Below, one piece after another: positions 27,326 to 36,538 of a DNA stretch of 64,000 nt (positions are counted from its first letter, which is position 1; every line of letters begins with the position of its first letter). The stretch spans positions 248,001 through 312,000 of the forward strand of contig CANMWO010000002.1 of assembly GCA_947501695.1 (NCBI GenBank). Direction: 5' to 3'. The DNA is from an uncultured Sphingomonadaceae bacterium. GTDB taxonomy: Bacteria; Pseudomonadota; Alphaproteobacteria; Sphingomonadales; Sphingomonadaceae. Made by a program: the position numbers and the translations under genes. The notes beneath the pieces are model-generated. The model was not told where the DNA came from. It did no database searches and saw only the letters and a list, made by a program, of their open reading frames with translations.

Positions 27326-27589
27326 TTAGTCGACGATCAGGCCGATAGCGAGATAGATCAAGATCGCGGTACCAAAGCTAAACATGGCTGCAAGAACAAA
27401 GAGAATCCGAACGAGCGTGGCATCCATACCGCTCCAATTTGCAAGGCCAGAACATACGCCCATCAGCTTGCCATTGGCTTTGTCGAGTTGAAGTTTGTTT
27501 TTCACAGGGCTGTTTTTCCTTTTGTTTGATGAGATGGGTTCAGGCCAACTGGATGGCGTGGAACTGGTGGATTTGTTTTTGTCTGCCAT
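27326..27589 (-). CDS. PspC-domain membrane protein
   Basis: An 87-aa protein with a polar N-terminal stretch and the PspC domain (about 32-87, KLQLDKANGKLMGVCSGLANWSG, then VRILFVLAAMFSFGTAILIYL), one or two hydrophobic helices. PspC proteins act in envelope stress sensing. The ATG at 27589 shares a base with the stop of an upstream 39-aa ORF (TAATG), so translation is probably coupled. Confidence 0.88.
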   Translation of the reverse strand: MADKNKSTSSTPSSWPEPISSNKRKNSPVKNKLQLDKANGKLMGVCSGLANWSGMDATLVRILFVLAAMFSFGTAILIYLAIGLIVD

Positions 27590-27708
27590 TAGATCACCAA
27601 TGAACCGGCGTTGTTCATTGCAGGAGCGATGCTCGCGCTTACGAAAACTACTGCGGAAAAGAGGGCGGCGAAAGAAGCGAGAAATTTGTTTTTAAGATCG
27701 TAGGTCAT
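27589..27708 (-). CDS. 39-aa membrane peptide A, coupled to pspC
   Basis: A short ORF from ATG 27708 to TAA 27589. The sequence begins MTYDLKNKFLASFAALFSAV, then VFVSASIAPAMNNAGSLVI. AAAGGAAA precedes the start at a good distance. It closely resembles peptide B at 27739-27858 in length and in its ending (NNA-S-LVI), so the two are paralogs by tandem duplication. The TAATG overlap with pspC points to a shared envelope role. Confidence 0.6.
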   Translation of the reverse strand: MTYDLKNKFLASFAALFSAVVFVSASIAPAMNNAGSLVI

Positions 27709-27738
27709 GGTGTTTCCTTTCAAGGGGATGGGAGAAGT

Positions 27739-27858
27739 TTAGATTACCAAAGAGCTGGCATTGTTGATTGCTGGTCCGACGCTGGCGCTAATCAAAACGC
27801 TGGCAGAGATGATGGCGGCGAAAGCGGCGGCGATATTATTTGAGACATTCGTGAACAT
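27739..27858 (-). CDS. 39-aa membrane peptide B, paralog of A
   Basis: A short ORF from ATG 27858 to TAA 27739. The product starts MFTNVSNNIAAAFAAIISAS and continues VLISASVGPAINNASSLVI. Its ending and length are nearly the same as peptide A 30 nt downstream. AAAGGAAA lies before the ATG. Two conserved copies with ribosome binding sites make it unlikely that either is chance. Function unknown. Confidence 0.6.
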   Translation of the reverse strand: MFTNVSNNIAAAFAAIISASVLISASVGPAINNASSLVI

Positions 27859-27980
27859 TTTGATTTCCTTTTCATTTCAAACTGAGTTTCGCGGTTGTGT
27901 TAGCGAAGATGTCTCATACATTGCACAGGGCGTGCCAGTTTTGTTATACTTATATATATCAATAACTTAGGAGAATTTCG

Positions 27981-27999
27981 CGCAATATGTCAAATTGCG
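27981..27999. promoter_or_regulatory. Inverted repeat upstream of the peptide-pspC cluster and recF
   Basis: CGCAAT at 27981-27986 and ATTGCG at 27994-27999 form a 6-7-6 inverted repeat in the gap between the peptide-pspC cluster and recF, close to an AT-rich stretch. It may be a binding site for a regulator of either direction. No further support is visible. Confidence 0.3.
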
Positions 28000-28125
28000 T
28001 AAAACCGATATATAGGACTTTTCACTAACATTTAGCATCTGATGAATAGAAAATGAACGGCGGAGCGGCGAATTGCGAATTTCCTTCTCATCATATCGCT
28101 GCAAGGCTAGAGATGGTGGCCTGTC

Positions 28126-29199
28126 ATGACGATCTCCCGGCTCACTTTGCAAAATTTTCGGAACTATCCGCAGTTGCGTCTGGATGCCGCGCCGGGCTTT
28201 GTCGTGCTCAGCGGCGATAATGGAGCTGGCAAGACCAACATATTGGAAGCCGTGTCGCTGCTATCACCCGGCCGGGGGTTAAGACGGGCTCTCATAAAGG
28301 ACATGGCCTATGAAGATTGTGCTGGCGATTTTGCGGTAGCGGCCGAACTGGGTGATATCCAATTGGGAACCGGGACCAGCGCAGAATATCCGGAACGCCG
28401 CAAAACCCGGGTCAATGGTGCGGCCGTGCCAACCAATGATCTGGCGCAATGGCTCTCGATATTATGGTTGACCCCGGCGATGGACCGCTTGTTCATGGAG
28501 GGGGCATCGGGTCGGAGGAATTTTCTGGACCGGCTAGTAACCGCCTTGGAACCGGAACATGCCAGAAATTGTACGCGCTATGACGCGGCTCGGCGGGAAC
28601 GAAATCGGTTGTTGGCAGATGAATATATGCCGGACAGCGAATGGCTAGACGCTCTCGATGGACAGCTCGCCGGTTTTGGCAGCGCCGTCGCCGAGGCCCG
28701 CTTCCGCATTACCGAAGCTTTAAATAGCGCGCTGATGATGACCGATGATGGTCTATTCGCAGCAGCCAAACTCCATCTTGATGACAAACAGCTCCGCAGT
28801 GAACATGCGTTACTGGAGGCGCTCAGAGCAGGGCGTCAAGCAGATCGCGGCGCTGGCAGAACTTTGACGGGGCCGCACAAGGCTGATCTTTCCGTGTTTC
28901 ACGGGGCAAAAAACCAACCGGCGGAGAAATGCTCCACCGGCGAACAAAAGGCGCTGCTCTTTTCGATCATATTAGCCCATGCCGACCTGATCGCCGAACA
29001 GCGGGGAAGCCGGCCGATCCTGTTGCTCGATGAAGTGGCGGCGCACCTTGACCCCAGACGCCGAGCAGCATTGTTCAACAAGCTTGCAGAAAAAGGTGGG
29101 CAAGTCTGGTTGACTGGCACCGAACCCGGGCTATTTGACGATGTCCCAGCGGATGCGCTTCATTTTCTAATTGCAAACGGCACGGTTACGAAGCGTTAA
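28126..29199 (+). CDS. recF: DNA replication and repair protein RecF
   Basis: A 357-aa SMC-like ATPase that helps load RecA at single-strand gaps. The Walker A motif is GDNGAGKTN (about residues 29-38), the signature region is [15 protein letters not shown], and the Walker B region is [17 protein letters not shown]. The start [14 protein letters not shown] is typical. It is not next to dnaN or gyrB here, but in alphaproteobacteria the gene is often dispersed. Confidence 0.95.
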   Translation: MTISRLTLQNFRNYPQLRLDAAPGFVVLSGDNGAGKTNILEAVSLLSPGRGLRRALIKDMAYEDCAGDFAVAAELGDIQLGTGTSAEYPERRKTRVNGAAVPTNDLAQWLSILWLTPAMDRLFMEGASGRRNFLDRLVTALEPEHARNCTRYDAARRERNRLLADEYMPDSEWLDALDGQLAGFGSAVAEARFRITEALNSALMMTDDGLFAAAKLHLDDKQLRSEHALLEALRAGRQADRGAGRTLTGPHKADLSVFHGAKNQPAEKCSTGEQKALLFSIILAHADLIAEQRGSRPILLLDEVAAHLDPRRRAALFNKLAEKGGQVWLTGTEPGLFDDVPADALHFLIANGTVTKR

Positions 29200-29246
29200 C
29201 CACAAATTTTAGCCATCAATTTGCGCCTTCTGTTTAGACAGACATC

Positions 29247-29993
29247 ATGCAGATGCGCGCTAAACCAAACTGGACGAGAGTGGTAAAGACAATGGGTGGC
29301 TCCATCGTCGCAATCCTGCTGGCTTTACAGGCGATCTTCTTTCCCGCCATCGCGAGAGCTGAAGAGAATATATCTCCCGATTATATGTCCCAAAAATATC
29401 TGCAATGCGTTCCCTATGCCCGCCAACTCAGTGGCATCCAGATCTATGGCGATGCCCATACATGGTGGCGGCAAGCGCGCTTCGCTTATCAGCGCGGCAA
29501 CATTCCGCAAGTCGGGGCGGTGTTATCGCTTAAAAGCCATGGCAAGATGCAATTCGGCCATGTGGCAGTGGTCAGCGAGATTATCGATGATCGCAATATC
29601 TTACTGAACCACGCTAATTGGTCGCCGATTAATGGCCGCCGTGGTCAGATTGAGCGCAATGTGGCTGCTGTGGATGTATCAGAGGGTGGCGATTGGAGTC
29701 GCATCAAAATCTGGTACGCTCCCATTGGTGGTCTCGGCAAAACCGCCTACCCGGTTAATGGCTTTATCTATCCCAATGACAAGCCCGCTGGTTTCGAGGA
29801 CAAACCTTCGCGCCAATGGGCTTTGGCCAATTCTATCCCGCAAGCGAAAGCGCCTCGCCGCACTCTTTTTGCTCGGCAGATGACAACCGAATTGAAACAG
29901 GCGGCGCAGCAGGAGAAGCTAGCGGACAACCAGATCACAGATTCTCAGCCGACTGATTTGATTGGAGAATTGCTGGACAGAGTGGGCAGCTGA
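29247..29993 (+). CDS. Secreted CHAP-domain amidase/peptidase
   Basis: A 248-aa protein with a long N-terminal hydrophobic segment (GSIVAILLALQAIFFPAIARA, residues about 18-38) and a CHAP domain at about 50-160. The catalytic residues are Cys54 in QCVPYARQ and His105 in FGHVAVVSE; the Asn/Asp partner region is NHANWSP. CHAP enzymes cut peptidoglycan peptide bonds. The C-terminal 70 residues are polar and unstructured. Its periplasmic location fits envelope remodelling. Confidence 0.88.
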   Translation: MQMRAKPNWTRVVKTMGGSIVAILLALQAIFFPAIARAEENISPDYMSQKYLQCVPYARQLSGIQIYGDAHTWWRQARFAYQRGNIPQVGAVLSLKSHGKMQFGHVAVVSEIIDDRNILLNHANWSPINGRRGQIERNVAAVDVSEGGDWSRIKIWYAPIGGLGKTAYPVNGFIYPNDKPAGFEDKPSRQWALANSIPQAKAPRRTLFARQMTTELKQAAQQEKLADNQITDSQPTDLIGELLDRVGS

Positions 29994-30037
29994 CGGCAGA
30001 TTGGTTTTTAGCGCGTTCTGCGCCGGAGCCAGTAAAG

Positions 30038-30616
30038 ATGAATGATAATCCCCCGACCTGTCTTGTCATACTAGCGGGCGGCCAATCCCGCCGGATGGGT
30101 AAAGACAAAGCTGTAATCTCTCTTGATGGTGAGCGGTTGATCGACCGAGCGATTGCGCGATACGCATCCTCTGTTAACCGCATATGGCTCTCGGCAGCCA
30201 GCGACTTTGATACCGGCCTCGACATTATCACCGACGACGCAGATGCGCCGGGCGGGCCGGTTGGCGCCATCTATACTATTGCGGCACATTTGCCGATACT
30301 TTGTCCCGAAGCCATCGGCTTTGTCACCATGCCCGTGGATGCACCTTTTGCACCTGACAATCTTATCGCGAAGCTCAGTACCGTAGCCGGTTGTGCGGTC
30401 GCGCAAGGACCGGAACGCCTGCATCCGGTCTTTGGCTATTGGCGCTGTGACATCGTCAATACCGTACGCGGAACCCATGAAATCGGGGAACGATCGCCGT
30501 CCTTGCAATGGCTCGCGCGGCAATGTGATGCCCAGCTAGTCTCATGGCCCGATGAGGATATATTCATGAACATCAACACAGCCGATGACCTTGCCGAAGC
30601 CGAGGCCCAAATATAA
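30038..30616 (+). CDS. mobA: Molybdenum cofactor guanylyltransferase
   Basis: A 192-aa cytoplasmic nucleotidyltransferase that links GMP to molybdopterin. The N-terminal motif ILAGGQSRRMGKDKA (residues 11-25) is characteristic, with the ..TMPVDAPFAPDNL region in the middle and EDIFMNINTADDLA at the end. Length is normal. A GC-rich inverted repeat stands directly after the stop (30618-30645). Confidence 0.93.
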   Translation: MNDNPPTCLVILAGGQSRRMGKDKAVISLDGERLIDRAIARYASSVNRIWLSAASDFDTGLDIITDDADAPGGPVGAIYTIAAHLPILCPEAIGFVTMPVDAPFAPDNLIAKLSTVAGCAVAQGPERLHPVFGYWRCDIVNTVRGTHEIGERSPSLQWLARQCDAQLVSWPDEDIFMNINTADDLAEAEAQI

Positions 30617-30617
30617 A

Positions 30618-30645
30618 AGCCGGCGCATGAGGGGGTGCACCGGCT
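30618..30645. terminator. Stem-loop between mobA and the secreted 88-aa gene
   Basis: AGCCGG at 30618 and CCGGCT at 30640-30645 form a 6-bp GC-rich stem, extended on the inner side by GCA and TGC with one mismatch. It lies between the convergent ends of mobA and the secreted protein. No clear T-run follows on either strand, so it is a weak or Rho-assisted terminator candidate. Confidence 0.4.
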
Positions 30646-30682
30646 CCTACTATCGCTATGGGCGATAACTTTTCTGTCTCGC

Positions 30683-30949
30683 TTATTTAAGGCGACGCAG
30701 CTCTTTTTTGGTCAATGTGGTCATCAACTTACCGTCAGTGTTGGACAGGGTTTCAGCCTGAACGCGACGGACTTTGCCTTTGTAGATCACCAATACATCG
30801 CCGTCTGCCGCAACGCGGTTAACTTTGGCAACGCTGGAACCAGTGGCGTCATATAGACGATCGTTACGCTGAGCTTCTGCAGCAAAAGCAGCAGGAGCGG
30901 TCAGGGAAAGGGCTGTGGCGGTAAGAATGATTGCAGCAAATTTATTCAT
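30683..30949 (-). CDS. Small secreted protein
   Basis: An 88-aa protein beginning MNKFAAIILTATALSLTAPA with a signal peptide ending near AFAA. The mature part (SVAKVNRVAADGDVLVIYKG, then KVRRVQAETLS) is a small beta-rich domain common in secreted sphingomonad proteins. A longer frame starting at 30985 has no signal-peptide logic, so the ATG at 30949 is preferred. Function unknown. Confidence 0.75.
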   Translation of the reverse strand: MNKFAAIILTATALSLTAPAAFAAEAQRNDRLYDATGSSVAKVNRVAADGDVLVIYKGKVRRVQAETLSNTDGKLMTTLTKKELRRLK

Positions 30950-30993
30950 TGTTAGTCTCCAAAAGGCTTCGGGGAGGTTGCTCAACCAATATG

Positions 30994-31071
30994 CTTACAT
31001 AAAAGTAAGTTGCAATGTGAAATGTTGCACCTGCGAGTTGCATTTTTGCAATTGACTGACACTTTCTGCAA
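30994..31071. promoter_or_regulatory. Cluster of TTGCA/TGCAA repeats
   Basis: The gap between two divergent genes contains CTTAC-N6-GTAAG at 30994-31009, then TTGCA at 31010 and 31025, TTGCATTTTTGCAA at 31038-31051 (a 5-4-5 inverted repeat), and TGCAA at 31067-31071. Five half-sites within about 60 bp suggest a regulator array for the secreted 88-aa protein, the amidohydrolase, or both. Confidence 0.4.
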
Positions 31072-31153
31072 TTTTCGAATCCCGTAATATTGTTGCGTGC
31101 CGCCGTCCTATTATGCCATCATCCGGTAAATCGTAATTGCCACGGGGAATTTC

Positions 31154-32581
31154 ATGAAACGCTTCGGTATCCTATTCGCGCTCACCGCCTTGCCAACCGC
31201 CGCACACGCACAAGACGCGCAGGAGACTAAAATCTTGCAGGAAATCGACGCACGCTATGACAATACCGCCAGCGTCGCCCGCCAAATCTGGGAATGGGCA
31301 GAAGTTGGTTATCAGGAAGAAAAAGCCAGCGGCCTGTTACAGCAAAACCTGAGAGCACAAGGATTTAAGATAACCACCGGGGTCGCAGATATTCCGACCG
31401 CATTCGTGGCCGAATATGGCAAGGGCGGACCCGTTATCGGGATATTAGCCGAATTTGACGCCCTGCCCGGCATCAATCAGGACGCAGTAGCAACACGTTC
31501 CCCGATCGCAGGCAAACACGCGGCTCATGCATGCGGTCACAATCTGTTCGGTGCAGGATCACTCGAAGCCGCGATTGCGGTGAAGAAATGGCTGGAAGAA
31601 ACCGGCACGCCGGGCCGCGTCCGCCTCTATGGTACGCCGGCCGAGGAAGGCGGTAGCGGCAAAGTCTATATGGTCCGTGCGGGATTATTCGAGGATGTTG
31701 ATTTTGCTTTGCACTGGCATGCTGCTGGAGAAAACTCAGCTGCGGCACGGACAACCTTGGCCAATCGCTCGGCCAAATTCCGGTTCCGGGGCGTTTCTGC
31801 CCATGCCGCTGGCGCACCTGAAAAAGCACGCTCGGCGCTGGATGGCGTGGAATCATTCAACCTGATGATCAATATGATGCGCGAGCATGTGCCCCAGGAC
31901 GCGCGCATCCATTATGTCATTACCGAAGGCGGAACAGCGCCTAATGTCGTGCCCGATTTCGCTGAAGTTTTTTACTATGTCCGTCACCCTGATCCCGATG
32001 GTGTTGACGCAATCTGGAAACGCTTAGAAAACGCCGCGCGCGGGGCCGCGCTTGGTACCGGCACTACCGTGGACTGGGAAGTCATTCACGGTAACAATCC
32101 GTTACTGGTCAATGAACCCCTCGCCAAGATGATGGACGCCAAATTGCGTCAAGTCGGCGGGATTAGCTATACGGCGGAAGAACAGAAATTTGCCGAAGGC
32201 ATTTATTCGAGCTTTGACGGTCCAAAACTGGAACTCGGCAGCGAGTCTGAGATTCAGCCCTATGAAGTTACCCTCGGCTATGGTTCAACCGATGTCGGCG
32301 ATGTATCATACGCCACACCCACGGTCGGCTTGCGTACAGCGACATGGGTGCCCGGCACCTCTGCTCATAGTTGGCAGTCATCGGCAGCAAGTGGCATGTC
32401 CATTGGTTTCAAAGGCACTCAAACAGCTGCCAAAACCCTGACCCTCGCCGCGATTGAGCTTTATACCAACCAAGAATTGCGGAACGAGGCCAAAGCCGAA
32501 TTCGACAAGGCACGCGGGCCGAACTATAAATATAAATCTTTACTCGGCGACCGCGATCCTCCGCTGGACTATCGCAAATAG
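31154..32581 (+). CDS. Secreted M20-family amidohydrolase (AbgB-like)
   Basis: A 475-aa exported metal hydrolase. The signal peptide is about residues 1-20 (FGILFALTALPTAAHAQ). The dinuclear metal site has HAAHACGHNLFG (Cys127, His129 region) and TPAEEGGSGK; the lid region has FRGVSAHAAGAPEKA. The AbgB subgroup cleaves aminobenzoyl-glutamate or other aryl amides; the substrate here is not certain. The start follows GGGGAATTTC. Confidence 0.88.
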   Translation: MKRFGILFALTALPTAAHAQDAQETKILQEIDARYDNTASVARQIWEWAEVGYQEEKASGLLQQNLRAQGFKITTGVADIPTAFVAEYGKGGPVIGILAEFDALPGINQDAVATRSPIAGKHAAHACGHNLFGAGSLEAAIAVKKWLEETGTPGRVRLYGTPAEEGGSGKVYMVRAGLFEDVDFALHWHAAGENSAAARTTLANRSAKFRFRGVSAHAAGAPEKARSALDGVESFNLMINMMREHVPQDARIHYVITEGGTAPNVVPDFAEVFYYVRHPDPDGVDAIWKRLENAARGAALGTGTTVDWEVIHGNNPLLVNEPLAKMMDAKLRQVGGISYTAEEQKFAEGIYSSFDGPKLELGSESEIQPYEVTLGYGSTDVGDVSYATPTVGLRTATWVPGTSAHSWQSSAASGMSIGFKGTQTAAKTLTLAAIELYTNQELRNEAKAEFDKARGPNYKYKSLLGDRDPPLDYRK

Positions 32582-32614
32582 AAAATCGGGCAGCGGTTGT
32601 TCAATGGCCAGTTA

Positions 32615-33814
32615 CTAACTTTCAGGAACAACCTTCAAAATCTTGCTGGAACCGGCGGTCTTGTCTTCGGTCAACAGATATAAGTTGCCATCCGGCCCCG
32701 TTCTTACATCGCGGAAGCGTGCGCCCAGCTCGCCGAAAAGTTCCTGTTGTTCGCCAAGCGATCCGTCAGCATTCATGTTGACGTGACGCACATGGGTCAA
32801 AACAAGCGCAGAGAGAAAAAGATCTCCTTGCCAGTCAGGAAAAATATCCCCGCTATATTGGGTAAAACCGGATGGTGCGATGGATGGCGTGAAATGCACC
32901 AATGACTGTTCCGTGCCATCGCGCGCCTCAAAAGGGGATATACGTCCGCCCGAATAGTCGATGCCATATGAGACCGTCGGCCAGCCGTAATTGGCCCCGC
33001 GTTTGATTTCGTTAATCTCATCCCCACCGGCAGGGCCATGTTCGTGGGCGAATATCCGTCCATCTACCGCGCGTAATATGCCTTGAGGGTTGCGATGGCC
33101 ATAGCTCCATATCTCAGGGAGGGCGTCCTTTCTTTTCACAAAAGGATTGTCATCGGGCACGCTGCCATCATCGTTCAACCTAATGATTTTCCCGAAATGC
33201 GTGTCCAGTTCTTGCGCCTTTTCACGAAAGTGAAAGGCATCACCAACCGGCATCAACAACGTCCCGTCCGGCAGGAACTGAATCCTGGCACCATAGTGGT
33301 TGCCCTGTATCCGGCTTGGTGATGCGGCAAAAAGTTTTTGACCTTCAGACAAATGAAGGCCGTTGGTATCGTCAAGTTTGAACCGCATTAGGAGTAACGT
33401 ATTCTCGTCCCCTTCTTCGGCGGCGTAGGAAATATAAAGTAACTTGTTGGTTTCAAATTGGGGGTGCAGGACAACATCAAATAGTCCGGCTTGCATACCG
33501 TCGCCAAAATGGACTTTGGGATATTCTTCTCCGGATGTGAAATCGCAGACTAAATCTGTTTCACCATTTTTGCTGACTCGCTTTAACTTTCCGGTTCGCT
33601 CCGTCACCAACATGTCGCCATTTGGGAGAAAGGCAAGCGACCAAGGGTGATCCAAGCCATCTGCCACAGTCTCGATTTTATAGTTGATCGGCGCTGCATC
33701 AACCCTGCCAACCGCTTCACTGGTTTTGGTGCCAGAAGACGATGCGCCCTGATCCGTACAAGAGACCATTAAGCCCAAAGCAAGCAATGGCAAAGCAAGC
33801 CGATAGTGACGCAT
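32615..33814 (-). CDS. PQQ-type soluble aldose sugar dehydrogenase lipoprotein
   Basis: A 399-aa lipoprotein (lipobox MVSC near residue 20 from ATG 33814) with a six-bladed propeller of the glucose/sorbosone dehydrogenase type. Visible motifs are VADGLDHPWSLAFLPNGDMLVTE, LLYISYA, RNPQGILRAVDGR and HGPAGGDEINEI. It should oxidise sugars in the periplasm with PQQ if the cofactor is present; no PQQ synthesis gene is in this window. A further frame upstream to 33898 lacks the signal peptide, so I use the inner ATG. Confidence 0.85.
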   Translation of the reverse strand: MRHYRLALPLLALGLMVSCTDQGASSSGTKTSEAVGRVDAAPINYKIETVADGLDHPWSLAFLPNGDMLVTERTGKLKRVSKNGETDLVCDFTSGEEYPKVHFGDGMQAGLFDVVLHPQFETNKLLYISYAAEEGDENTLLLMRFKLDDTNGLHLSEGQKLFAASPSRIQGNHYGARIQFLPDGTLLMPVGDAFHFREKAQELDTHFGKIIRLNDDGSVPDDNPFVKRKDALPEIWSYGHRNPQGILRAVDGRIFAHEHGPAGGDEINEIKRGANYGWPTVSYGIDYSGGRISPFEARDGTEQSLVHFTPSIAPSGFTQYSGDIFPDWQGDLFLSALVLTHVRHVNMNADGSLGEQQELFGELGARFRDVRTGPDGNLYLLTEDKTAGSSKILKVVPES

Positions 33815-33933
33815 GTTGTTTTCCCCAATATGTGTTTTCAGGTTTCGATCATGACAAACGATTTGTCCACAAGCATTTACGCTTGATCGCTCGGTCAAAG
33901 CAGTTAGGTTCGCGATATTAGGGGAGAATTGCA

Positions 33934-34383
33934 GTGCCAGGATTTTTTCGCTTCATTTTGGGATTGTTGGTTGGCGCGTTGGCCACTTATGTTCTTGGAA
34001 CCGCAGTCAATTCGCAGTTTGTCATAAATGCGCATGGCGTGCCTGTTGCATGGGGTGACCGGATGAACATGACGATGTTCGATATTTCCAGCATGCTGCC
34101 TTATTTTGTGATCATCGCGGTCAGTTTTTTGATCGCATTTTTAATCGCTGCTCTGTTGAAACGATTTCTCCCCCGCCTGGCAGGCGTAGCTTATCCGATT
34201 GCCGGAGCAGCAGCCATTGGGGCAGCTCTCGGTTTAATGTATATGACGTTCCAAACAGTGCCAATCAGCGGCGCTCGGTCTACATTTGGATTTCTCGCGC
34301 AGATGGCGGCCGGGGGGCTTGGGGGCTGGATCTTTGGCAGAATTTCCAGAAAAACAGCAAGCCGTTCCGCCATAGTCGGTTAG
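33934..34383 (+). CDS. Hypothetical membrane protein
   Basis: A 149-aa protein with GTG start after GGGGAG. Four hydrophobic segments are visible (FFRFILGLLVGALATYVLG, LPYFVIIAVSFLIAFLIAA, YPIAGAAAIGAALGLMYM and FGFLAQMAAGGLGGWIFG). There is no family I recognise. It diverges from the dehydrogenase gene by about 120 nt. Confidence 0.7.
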   Translation: MPGFFRFILGLLVGALATYVLGTAVNSQFVINAHGVPVAWGDRMNMTMFDISSMLPYFVIIAVSFLIAFLIAALLKRFLPRLAGVAYPIAGAAAIGAALGLMYMTFQTVPISGARSTFGFLAQMAAGGLGGWIFGRISRKTASRSAIVG

Positions 34384-34559
34384 GAAATCGCGTGATATTG
34401 ATGCTGCCTGATTGAAAGTCGATATTTAAGCCGAGTTTTAGCAGCCATGAGCCATAGTCAATTGGATTAGTGGCAAGCACTGTTAAAATGGTCTTATGGA
34501 GAGCATGTCAATCAATCGACAATATGGTTCCACATCGCCTCCTTACCAAGTGAGACAAA

Positions 34560-36308
34560 ATGGCAGACACAAAAGCGAACGGCTTAAACGTCCATCAATG
34601 GACCGCAAAATTTGCCGCGACATTGCAAAACGGCGATGTGGAAAGCGCGATCGCATTATTCGCAAAGACGGGCGCTTGGCGCGATGTTCTTGCCTTTACT
34701 TGGACGATCCGGACGTTTGAAGGACGGGATACCATTGGTGGGTTACTCCTCGAAAAATTGGCAAAAACCATTCCAACCAACTGGGCAGTCGAGGCTGAAC
34801 CGGGCGCCAGTGAAGGTTGGCTTAGTTTCGACACTAAATTCGGCCTTTGCAAAGGATATGTCCGTCTCGAAAACGGGAAGGCTTTGACGCTATTCACTGC
34901 ACTGCAAGACCTGCATGATCATGAAGAACCAAGTGGTAAACGCCGCCCGTCCGGGTTATATGATGACGATGACAACCGCAATTGGCGCGATCGCCAGCAG
35001 GCTGAGCAAAATTCTTTCGACCAGGGTCAGCAGCCTTATGTCCTTGTCGTTGGTGGCGGACAGGGCGGCTTGGCTCTTGGCGCGCGACTAAAGGTCAATG
35101 GCATCCCAACATTGATTGTCGATCGCCATGATAGTCCGGGCGATGAATGGCGTTCGCGTTACAAGTCTCTCACGCTGCACGATCCGGTCTGGTATGATCA
35201 TATGCCCTATATTCCGTTTCCAGATAGCTGGCCGATCTACACACCAAAAGACAAGCTCGGTGATTTTCTCGAAGCCTATGCCAAGATCATGGACCTTAAC
35301 ATCTGGAATGGAACCGAATTCACGGCGGCCTCCTATGATGACGAGCAAAAACATTGGAATGTCACCGTCGAACGAGATGGCAAGCCCACCCAGCTGCATC
35401 CCACTCATATTGTTATGGCGGTCGGCAATGCCGGTTTCCCGCGCAAACCGGATTTCGATGGCGCTTCCGACTTTGCCGGCGAGCAATATCATTCAAGCGA
35501 ATTTACCAGCGGTGAATTGTTTACCGGAAAACAGGTTGTCGTCATTGGCGCCAACAATAGCGCGCACGATATCTGCGCCGATCTGGTAAACAACGGTATC
35601 AAACCGACGATGATCCAGCGATCATCAACGCTTGTTCTCCGCGGGTCTACTAATAGCAAGATGGCGCGCCCGCTCTATTCGGAAGAAGCCGTTGAACAGG
35701 GATTAACGACAGAGCGAGCCGATTTTCTCAACGCCTCGGTGCCCATGCGCATGAGCGAACAACACCAGAAACAAATCTGGTCACAGGTCGCTATTTCCGA
35801 CGCAGAATTCTACGCATCGCTTACAGAGGCCGGCTTCAAAATCGATTTTGGTGAGGATGGCACCGGTCTGTTTATGAAATATCTCCGGACCGCATCAGGC
35901 TATTATATCGATGTAGGCGCGGCCGCCATGGTCGCCGACGGCCGGATCGCTTTAAAATCCGGCGTTGGCGTGGACCGTCTAACAAAAACTTCGTTGGTGC
36001 TAAGTGATGGAACCATGATTGCCGCTGATGTCATCATTTACGCCACTGGTTTCGGATCGATGGAACAATGGGTCGAACGCCTCATATCTCCGGCCGTGGC
36101 CGAGAAAATCGGACGCTGCTGGGGATATGGTTCCGGCACAACCGGCGATCCTGGTCCTTGGGAAGGCGAAATTCGCAATATGTGGAAACCGACAGCGCAG
36201 GAAGGCCTGTGGTTCCACGGCGGTAACCTTCAACAATCGCGTTTCTATTCCCGATATTTGGCTCTTCAGTTAAAAGCGCGGTTTGAGAATCTGGAAATAG
36301 AAATTTAG
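34560..36308 (+). CDS. FAD/NAD(P)-dependent monooxygenase with an N-terminal NTF2-like domain
   Basis: A 582-aa protein. Residues about 10-125 resemble an NTF2/SnoaL-like domain. The flavin monooxygenase core follows: FAD dinucleotide motif VVGGGQGGLALG (residues about 164-174), the FMO-type segment GDEWRSRYKSLTLHDP, and a second nucleotide motif VVVIGANNSAHDICADL at about 325-340. ATG/C-terminal GFGSMEQWVERL fits. Such enzymes hydroxylate or do Baeyer-Villiger oxidation; substrate unknown. The start ATG 34560 has a weak upstream site. Confidence 0.85.
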   Translation: MADTKANGLNVHQWTAKFAATLQNGDVESAIALFAKTGAWRDVLAFTWTIRTFEGRDTIGGLLLEKLAKTIPTNWAVEAEPGASEGWLSFDTKFGLCKGYVRLENGKALTLFTALQDLHDHEEPSGKRRPSGLYDDDDNRNWRDRQQAEQNSFDQGQQPYVLVVGGGQGGLALGARLKVNGIPTLIVDRHDSPGDEWRSRYKSLTLHDPVWYDHMPYIPFPDSWPIYTPKDKLGDFLEAYAKIMDLNIWNGTEFTAASYDDEQKHWNVTVERDGKPTQLHPTHIVMAVGNAGFPRKPDFDGASDFAGEQYHSSEFTSGELFTGKQVVVIGANNSAHDICADLVNNGIKPTMIQRSSTLVLRGSTNSKMARPLYSEEAVEQGLTTERADFLNASVPMRMSEQHQKQIWSQVAISDAEFYASLTEAGFKIDFGEDGTGLFMKYLRTASGYYIDVGAAAMVADGRIALKSGVGVDRLTKTSLVLSDGTMIAADVIIYATGFGSMEQWVERLISPAVAEKIGRCWGYGSGTTGDPGPWEGEIRNMWKPTAQEGLWFHGGNLQQSRFYSRYLALQLKARFENLEIEI

Positions 36309-36312
36309 AAAT

Positions 36313-36340
36313 CCACAGCAGCCAGATACAGCTGTTGTGG
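36313..36340 (+). terminator. Stem-loop after the monooxygenase gene
   Basis: CCACAGCAGC at 36313-36322 and GCTGTTGTGG at 36331-36340 form a 10-bp stem (one G-U pair in RNA) with an 8-nt loop a few bases after the stop codon. The following sequence is TAAAAAC, not a T-run, so the stem may be a terminator or an mRNA end-stabiliser. Confidence 0.4.
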
Positions 36341-36538
36341 TAAAAACACCCGCAAACCAGCCTGTAAATCCCAATGCCGTTAATCGAAGTCACCATAGTT
36401 TTCGTCGAAATCACCTGAGCAAGTTTCGTTTGTTACGATAATCCGTCAATTCAAGTTGCTTAAGGCATATTGGAGCCGGGAGGGTGTCTACATGCGGAAG
36501 CCGAAGACTATATCAAATTCTTGCACTGGTGCTGGACA

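Noticed and set aside
27987-28028. 13-codon ORF (ATG TCA AAT ...) before recF
   Set aside because: Too short, weakly spaced ribosome site, and it overlaps an inverted repeat that explains the sequence better.
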